Shown in pieces: positions 47,601 through 56,600 of a stretch of DNA of 64,000 bases. Source of the stretch: Prosopocoilus inquinatus. Its lineage: Eukaryota; Arthropoda; Insecta; Coleoptera; Lucanidae. The number at the start of each line of letters is the position of its first letter. Positions within the stretch are counted from its first letter, which is position 1. The notes under the pieces were generated by a model. That model was not told the DNA's origin, did not search any database, and saw nothing but the letters and a program-made list of their open reading frames with translations. The stretch is from assembly GCA_036172665.1 (NCBI GenBank), contig CM069871.1, forward strand, positions 1,240,001-1,304,000, written 5' to 3'. Position numbers and translations under genes: made by a program.

Positions 47601-50600
47601 ACGCCAATTTACGATTATCGCTTCCGATCGAGACGAAAACAGTAAACAAAATGCAGTCGACATGTTTGCAGTTGTCAGAAATGGATAACAAAAAAGACAA
47701 ATGAAAAAAAAAAACAAATTGTCGCAACCTAAACCACCGATGACCAAAAAGACAAATGAAAAAAAGTTCTTTTCTACTGACATCAATTTGCGATCGCTTT
47801 CGATTGGGTCAGCGAGAGAAAACAAAAGACAACCGACGTCTTTGCAATTGTAAGACGAAAACGAAAACAAAGAAGAGAAATAAAAAAAGTAACAAGTTTT
47901 AGATTAAAAATTGGCAAAAATATGTCCGTTACACTTTGTTTATAATTTTTTTTTCTCCCGAAGCTGTAGATATTACGGTTTTCTGTATGTAGTCCGTCAC
48001 CACCTTTACTGGGGGGACACCCGGTATAATTAATTTAATTTAATAATAATAGACGCTTATTAAAACCTATTAGAACGGAAGTCAGTAAATTTTGTTTGAA
48101 ACTTGGAAAAAGAATGGCGCTGCAGATAACGTGGGGGGCAGGAAATACGTAATGTACATGGTGTCCATTACTTACCTGCACATCCGTTCGAGATAGGGCG
48201 CTATTGTAAAATCAAATGAGACAAGAATGTTAATCACCTCGAACTTCTCGTTCAGACCAGGTGGTACTTCCGTGGCGGCCGAGATCTCGCCGATGACGGC
48301 TTCGCGAGCCTGCGCCATTTCCGTGAGGGTTTGCACCCTCTTTTGCAGGAGGGCGTTCTTAAAACCTGTCTTCTGTTGCACCTCCAAGACGGCCTTCACG
48401 AATCTGCCGTGGAGTTCGTCGCGTTCGGCTTGCAGCTGAAAGCAAAAGGCAAAATAAAAATCACTTACACAAAGATTTTATTATTATTTTATTTATTTAT
48501 TCTTTTCTAAGTTGCATGCGCTTCAGCCAAAACGACTGCTTTTCGGAAGATTTTGTTTGTTTAAGAGTAAAGCCCATTAATTGGCTGGTGGTTACCATGT
48601 CATCAAATAGATATTTGATATATGTAGGTCAGAAAAGAGAAGAAGTCTTTTCTTCCTGTGCATTTTCTTTTTGTGTTCCTTTTCATGTTTGCTTCTTTTT
48701 TTGTTTCGTACCCCCTGACCTTCAGTTTGTTTCCTTGCTGGTTAGAGGTCTTCACTTATTCCCTCTCTTCTCTTGTCTTCTCATGTTCGCTTCGTACCTC
48801 AGGACCTTCTTCAGTTTATACTTCCTTGATGATACGGCTGTTTAGAAGTCTTCACGTCTCTTCCATTACCTTTTCATGTTCGCTTCTTTTTTTTTTTGGT
48901 TGGTAACCCATGACCTTCTTCAGTTTTCTTCCTTAATTATGTGGCTGTTGAAAACTCTTCACTTATTTCCTCTCTTCTCATGCCTTCTCATGTTCGCTTC
49001 TTCTTTCGTTTCTTGCCTCAGGACCTTCTTCGGTTTACTTCCTTGATGATGTGGCTATTTGATAACTCTTCACATATTTCCTCTCTCCTTTTATCTTTCC
49101 ATGTTCGCTTCTTCTTTTGTTTCGTGGGGCTCAGGTCCTTTTCCAGTTTACTCTCTTGATGATATGGCTATTGGTAACGCTTCACTTATTTCTTCTCCTC
49201 TCTTGTCTCCTTAATAAGTGAAGAGTTATCGGTAGCCGTATCGTCAAGGCGATAAACTGAAGAAGGTAACCGGGCATGGAACGAAAGAAGAAGCGAGCGT
49301 GAAATGCAAAACAGAGAGGAACCCAAAAAGAAAATGCAAAATAAAAAATTTGATCAAAGCTAACCAAGCAGTGTAAGAGCTACGTTTTAATGTGGAACAG
49401 GAGGGACACAATGAAACAACGCAAAAGAAATAAATGAACTTAAACGAAAGAAAGACAAAACACGGATGTTTTAGCCATTAAGGAAGCATCACAAGAACAA
49501 ATATATGATGGGGCAGCAATGAAGAAGCAGGAAGACCATAATGGCACGACAAAAATTTAAAAAGAAGCAATAAAAATAGGGGATAACAAGCAAAGTTAAG
49601 GTCGAAAAGAAAAGATTAGTCGATGAAGGATGACGGGAAAATTTTGAAGAGGAAAACGGGGAAAAAAGAAAGAGGCTAGGAGAACGAGGGGGTGAAGGAA
49701 GAGGTTAAAGAAATTTGAAAATTTGGAACAAAGTCGCAGTATTAAGAGACGAAACGAAAGAAGAGAACAATACGAGAAGAAAAATGGAAAAAAGGCGAAG
49801 CGCAAAGTCAAGACTAGAGAAGCAGGTGAAGAAATTAAGAAAGATGACAAGAGAAATAGGGAAAGAAAGGAAAAAGATATGAAAGTGATCAAAAGGAGCA
49901 AGAGAGTAGGAAAACAAAGGAAAAGTGCGAAACAAGAAGAAGAAAAAAGGCAAGAATGAAAACACAAGAGTTGAGAAAACTTGGAACAAAACCAAACGCA
50001 GGATAACAAAACAAACACAACGATAGGACCACGCCGACATTAAGAAAAAATGCTCTAAAATGAGAAACAGTTGAATTTAAAGCTTTTTTTGGAATACCAC
50101 CAAAACTATCTCGAGAAGAAATTCGATTTGAACCAAAATTGTGATGGAACGAAAGGAATATAAGAAAAGAAATGGAAAAAGCAGAAACAAGAGACTGTAA
50201 TTAAAATCAAGATCGAGAAAGCGATTAATTGAAAGGAGTAGGATGGAATGCAGGAATATAAAAAGAAATGGAAATTTCAAGAATATAAAAAGAAATGGAA
50301 AAAAAATGAACAAGAAACTGTAAGTAAGATCAAGATTGAGTAAGCACTTGAAGAGAAAAAAATCACTGAAAGAAGAGAGACGGAAGGCTTTCGGGTAAAC
50401 AAGGCGATTGGATGAAGAAGAAGAAGGAATTAAGAAAGATGACAAGAGAAATAATAGAAGAGACATTCAATTGAGGAAATAAGGGAAAGACAGAAAGAAA
50501 AAAGATATGAAAGAGAAAAAAGAATGTCAAAGGAAGAAAGAGTGCGAAACAAGAACAAGAAAGAAGACGGCGGCCGTAAATAGAAAATACAAGAATTGGG

Positions 50601-53600
50601 AAAATTTGGAACAGAACCAAACGCAGCTAGGGTAAAAAACGAAACAAAACACGACGATCTGCAACAATAAAACTACGAAATAGAAATGAGAAACAGATGA
50701 GTCTAAAATGTTTTCGGGACGCCAAAACTCTCTTGGAAAGAAATGCGATTTGAAGCAGAATCAAAATGCACACCAGATGGCAGACAGTGGTGAAACAGAA
50801 GGAATATAAAAATAAAAAGAAAAAGAAGAAACAAGAGACTGTAAGTAAAGTCTTTCTGAAATTCTTGAGCAAACAAGGCGATGGAATGCAGAAGTAAAGA
50901 AGAAAGAAATAAAAGAAAAAAAACGCTGATGAGAACCAAGAAGGAAGAGAAACTGAGTGAGGGCAACGGTAGACAACATAAAACAAAATAATTGGAAATC
51001 AATAAAACCAATTGGAAAATATTAAACAATTTATAAGCAAGAAAGCAAGAATAAAAGAAGAAACAGAAGGAATGGAATTAAGAGACTGGTAATTAGCGTA
51101 CTTTGGCTGAACACCACGGAGGTATCAAAAAGTTGAAGACCATGTGCGCTTGAAGCGAAACGAAAATGAAGACATCTCTAGAAGAAAATTTGAAAATTGG
51201 TAGAATGAGGAAAAAATCAGTTTCCTTTCATAATTGGATGTAAATCAAATAGGAGATGGGATCAAGAAAATCAAAGTACAACTAGGCGTCAGTTAAATTT
51301 GTCCAATGAGTGGTTACTGACCCTTTCGAATCTCAACTCCAAAGCTTCGTTCGCCCAATTTAAGTCGGCCAATTCTTTCCTGGTCGCCATTAATTTCGCT
51401 TTGGTGTTCTGAAACGAACGAATTCGTCAAGAATTAAACGCAAGAACAGATTTTGATACCGCCAGCGACAACTTGTCCTTCTCGTAGTTCTGCAGTTGCC
51501 TTTTGTACTCGGCCACGTCGGCCAGGGCACGCTGCAGCGGCTCCGCCAAATTCTTATTTTCCGAAGTTAAATCGGCCACTTGTTTCGACATCCTCTGGTT
51601 CTGATTGCGAAGCACTTCCATTTGGTCCTGCATACGTAATATAAAAAAAAAAAAACAGGTTGTCTCTAGGTTGATGAGTATTTAGGTAAAAACACCTTCA
51701 AGCTGCTTATTAAAGCCAAGTTGTTGAGGGTGATGTCGTTGTAATAGTTCTTCATCTCGTTGAAGGCGTCCTCGTGGTTCTTCTGCATGTCCGTGATTTG
51801 CTTGTTTTTTCGTTCTTCCACTTCGGACATCTCCATTCTGAGGATTAAAAATAGCAGCACGGCAACGATTAAAAAAAAAAATAATAAACTTACTGGTGTT
51901 TAATACCAAGCTCCTGCTGCAAGTTCTGGAATCTCTTTTCGTACTTGTTCTCCAGCTCCTTGACTTGCTCCATGAACTCGGTCCTCGCGTTGTGCAAATC
52001 TTCGCTGAATTTCTGGCAAAGTAAAAAAAAATGTTGATTTTCGATTGGAAGGGGGGCTTGGAAACACTTAAATCTTTACCAACTTCAGCGCTTTAATCTG
52101 TTCCAAATTGGCCATCTCTTTTTCTCTGCTCTGACCTTTCAGCTCTCTCTTGTCCCTCAGCAGTTCCCGTTCCTGCTCCGTGTGGTCATCGAGCGCCAGC
52201 TTCAGGGAGGTCATCGCCTCCGCCTTGCATTCCGTCAGGTTATTTTGGTGCTCGTACTGCAAGTGCTTGACCTTCTGCTTGAAGAACTTGAGCTCCTCCT
52301 CGTTGGCCTCCGCGGCCTCCTCGATCTGGCGGTCTTTGTTCCTGAGCTTCGCGCGCATCTCCTCCAGCTCGTTCCTGGTGATCTCCCAGAACGTGCGCAG
52401 CTTGTCGCGCTCCAACTGGAAGAAGTTGCGCTCCTCCCTTTCCCGTTCATTTTCCTCTTTGATTCGAAGCGCGAAGACTTCGAGTTGCTCCCTCGTCATT
52501 TGAGTCGTGTCGACCCCATCGATGATACCTGTGATGATAACAAACGAAACCATTGGACTCCCATTAGGCGACGAGAGTCTGATTGTTGATTTGATGATTG
52601 TTCTGTGGCTCGTCCCATCGAATCGATAAGTCTTAAGAAGTTGGATCAATTTTTTTTAATAAACCCCTTACATTCTGCTATGATCGTTTCTTGAAGAGTA
52701 AAAGAGTAGGACACTCTTAAAAGGATTATGTCTTATCACCCTAATTAATGCTTTAAAGCTCATGTCATCATCAAATCGGTGAGTCTTAAGAAGTTGGATC
52801 AATTTTTTTAATTCGTTTTTCATACGACCCTTTGCTGTGATGGTTTATTGAAGAATGAAAGAGTACAGTGCTCTTAAAAAGATTATGTCGGGTTACCCTA
52901 ACTGCTGCTTTAGAGCTCATCCCATCAAATCGATGTCTTAAGAAGTCGATCAAATTTTTGAATTTTTTTTTTTGATAAGACCCTTCTACTGTGCTCGTTT
53001 ATTGAAGAGTAAAAAAGTAATGTACTCTCAAAAGCACCCTAATCAATGCTTTGAAGCTCTCACTAAACTAATTTGATTTGAATATCAGTTTTAATTGATT
53101 CGTTTTGGTTACAGTCCAACTAGCTACAAGATTGGTCTCTTATTGGTTCAGTTATGGATGGATTTCTTTGAATCTCGGTCCGTGAATTGAGCAAAACTTA
53201 TTTATTCATTGGTTGCAGCTTCTTTTGACTTCGGTTCGAGTAATGATGATAAAACGATTTTATTGGTTTACGATTGCAGTTTTTCGATACAAGTTAATCG
53301 CTTTCATTTCTCCAGTGTGGATCATTTTGACAGTACAAAAAATGATGACGTCACAGCGGAAAAATAAATGCCGAACAAGGAAAGATTTTTGCACTAAATG
53401 TATCTTTATAAAATTAAAAGTTTGCCGGTTTCAGAATTTTGCAAAAAGAAAACATGAAATAGGGAAAATATGAGCTTGGTGTATGGTTTATGATCACCTG
53501 GTACATAAACATAAATTTTTTTTTTATTACAAGTGTTTTTTTTGAAATAGTTTTGCCGCCGCCGCGCCATCCGGACTTTTCCGGGATTTCTAAATAGCCT

Positions 53601-56600
53601 TGTCCTGGTTTTTACATTTTTGAGATGGCAACCCTAATTCAGTTTTTCTTTTTTTTATTTTGTTCTTTCACCACTTCAAATATCTTTTCTTTTCATTTTT
53701 CTTATTTTGAATGTCCTCAGATTTCAATTTTATTTTGAAATTCGTCTCGAAACTGACTGTTTTATTATTTTGTTTTTTTTTTTTTTGTTTCAAGACAATC
53801 GATGCGCAAAAAATATTGTATTTCATCATTTTTTCTTTTGTTTTTTTTCTTTTTTCATTTCCTGAGGATTTTATCCAATTTGTTTTAATATTGCTGGATT
53901 TTTTCATTGTTTTCAAATTACGTATTGTCCAAATTCGATTCAAAACGGAATTTTTATTTCAGTGGACTGACCTCTTTTTTATTTTCTATTTTCCGCATCT
54001 TATTTTCTCCAGAAAACAATTTTTTTCTACTTCCTTTCCTCTACTTCTTTGGACTCTGCGGATGTGACTGTAAAATTAATTGTTTTTTTTTTTAATTTTT
54101 GTTTTACAAAAACGACCGCCTTTTGTTTTTCATTGCCCATGAATCTTGATTATTTTTATCGTCAAAACCGATCGCCCTTTGTTTTTCATCGAGCATGAAT
54201 CACTAATATCTTGGGGAATATTTTTTTCATAACTTTTCTCTGCCCGCTGTTTTACGATTTTTATTCATTTTGTTGCAGCTTCGTTTTAATCATTACTCCT
54301 ATTATTTTTTTTTTCTTTTTCCCCTTATTTTTTATTTTATTTTAATATCCTGAGATTTCGAGTTTATTTTGAAATTTGAAATTTTGACTTTATTAAGTTT
54401 ATGTTTCGAAACTGACTATTATTATTTTGTTGTTTTTTTTTTTTTAATTGCAGACGATCGATGCGCAAATATATAATTTTTTTTCTCTTGTGTTTTCAGT
54501 TGCTGAGGATTTTATCTGATTTATTTTATATTGCCGGATTTTTTTTATTGTTTTCAAATCATCTAGTGTCCAAATTTGATTCAAAACGGAATTTTTATTT
54601 AGATAAAGGGACCTCTTTTTCTATATTTTTTATTTTCTATTTTTCATTCCTTATTTTCTACAAAATCATTTCTCCCGACTTCCTTTTTTGAAATATCGTA
54701 TTTATCATAAAATTTCTAATTTACATCCTAATACGAGTGTGACTGTAAAATTAATTTATTTTTTTCTTATTGTTTATTTTTGTTTATCAGAAACGATCGC
54801 CTTTTGTTTTTCAAGAACGATAGCCTTTTGTTTTTCATTGAACATTGAATCACTAGTATCTGACGGGAATTTTTGTTTTTTCGTTTTTCATAATTTTTCT
54901 CTCGATTTTTATTTTATTTTCGTTGAAGCTTAGTTTTAATTATTATTATTTTCTTTTCATTTGGAATATCCTGAGATTTTGATTTTGTTTTGAAATGTGT
55001 CTCGAAACTGCCTTTTTTAAGACGATAGCCTTTTCTTTGTTGCTAAGGAAATATATTTCTTTACATTTTATTTTGTTTTAATTGCTGAGGATTTTATCCG
55101 ATTTATTTTATGTTTTCAGATTTTTTTTCATTCTTTCCAAATTATCTAGCGCCCAAATTCATTTTTTTTTCTTTTTATTTTCCTCATGTGGACTGTCCTT
55201 AGATTACAATTTTATTTTGAAATTCGTCTCGAAACTGACTGTTTTATTATTTTGTTTTTTTTTTTTTTGTTTCAAGACAATCGATGCGCAAAAAATATTG
55301 TATTTCATCATTTTTTCTTTTGTTTTTTTTTTTCGTTTTTCATTTCCTGAGGATTTTATCCAATTTGTTTTAATATTGCTGGATTTTTTCATTGTTTTCA
55401 AATTACGTGGTGTCCAAATTCGATTCGAAAACGGAACTTTTATTTCAGTGGACCGACCTCTTTTTTTTATGTTCTATTTTCCGCATCTTATTTTCTCCAG
55501 AAAACAATTTTTTTCGCCTTCTTTTCCTCTACTTCTTTGGACTCTCATTTTTTTTAAGAAGCTTCGTGTTTATCATAAAATTTCTGCGAATGTGGCTGTA
55601 AAATTAATTGTTTTTTTTTTTAATTTTTGTTTTACAAAAACGACCGCCTTTTGTTTTTCATTGCCCATGAACCTTGAATTATTTTTATCGTCAAAACCGA
55701 TCGCTTTTTGTTTTTCATCGAGCATGAATCACTTATTAGATCCCAAGATATTTCTTGGGGAATATTTCTTTTTCGCTTTTCATAACTTTTCTCTGCCCGC
55801 TGTTTTACGATTTTTATTCATTTCGTTGCAGCTTCGTTTTAATCATTACTCCTATTATTTCTTTTTCTTTTTCCCCTTATTTTTTATTTTATTTTAATAT
55901 CCTAAGACTTCGAGTTTATTTTGAAACTTGAAATTTTGAGTTTAATAAGTTTATGTTTCGAAACTGACTATTATTATTTTGTTTTTTTTTTTTAATTGCA
56001 GACGATCGATGCGCTAAACAAATATACTTCATAATTTTTTTTCTCTTGTGTTTTCAGTTGCTGAGGATTTTATCTGATTTATTTTATATTGCCGGATTTT
56101 TTTTTTATTGTTTTCAAATCATCTAGTGTCCAAATTTGATTCAAAACGGAATTTTTATTTAGATAAGGCGACCTCTTTTTCTATATATTTTAATTTCTAT
56201 TTTTCATTCCTTATTTTTTATAAAATCATTTCTCTGGACTTCCTTTTTTGAAATATCGTATTTATCATAAAATTTCTAATTTACATCCTAATACGAATGT
56301 GACTGTAAAATTAATTTATTTTTTCTTATTGTTTATTTTTGTTTATCAGAAACGATCGCCTTTTGTTTTTCAAGAACGATAGCCTTTTGTTTTTCATTGA
56401 ACATTGAATCACTCATATCTGACGGGAATTTCTGTTTTTTCGTTTTTCATAATTTTTCTCTCGACTTTTATTTTATTTTCGTTGAAGCTTAGTTTTAATT
56501 ATTATTATTTGCTTTTCATTTGGAATATCCTGAGATTTTGATTTTGTTTTGAAATGTGTCTCGAAACTGCCTTTTTTAAGACGATAGCCTTTTCTTTGTT

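Noticed and set aside
52150..52589. Ser- or Leu-rich plus-strand frames of 117 and 135 codons.
   Set aside because: They are antisense shadows of DRC4 exon 3.
52529..52649. Upstream extension of the exon 3 frame with its own ATG at 52649.
   Set aside because: A good acceptor at 52529 and an in-phase two-exon N-terminus matching the family make the extension intronic by-chance sequence.
55082..55897. A 271-codon open frame rich in Phe, Leu and Ile, membrane-protein-like.
   Set aside because: It is made of T-runs in the 1.5-kb intronic repeat. Related fragments recur in the other two units with frameshifts, and there is no recognisable domain.
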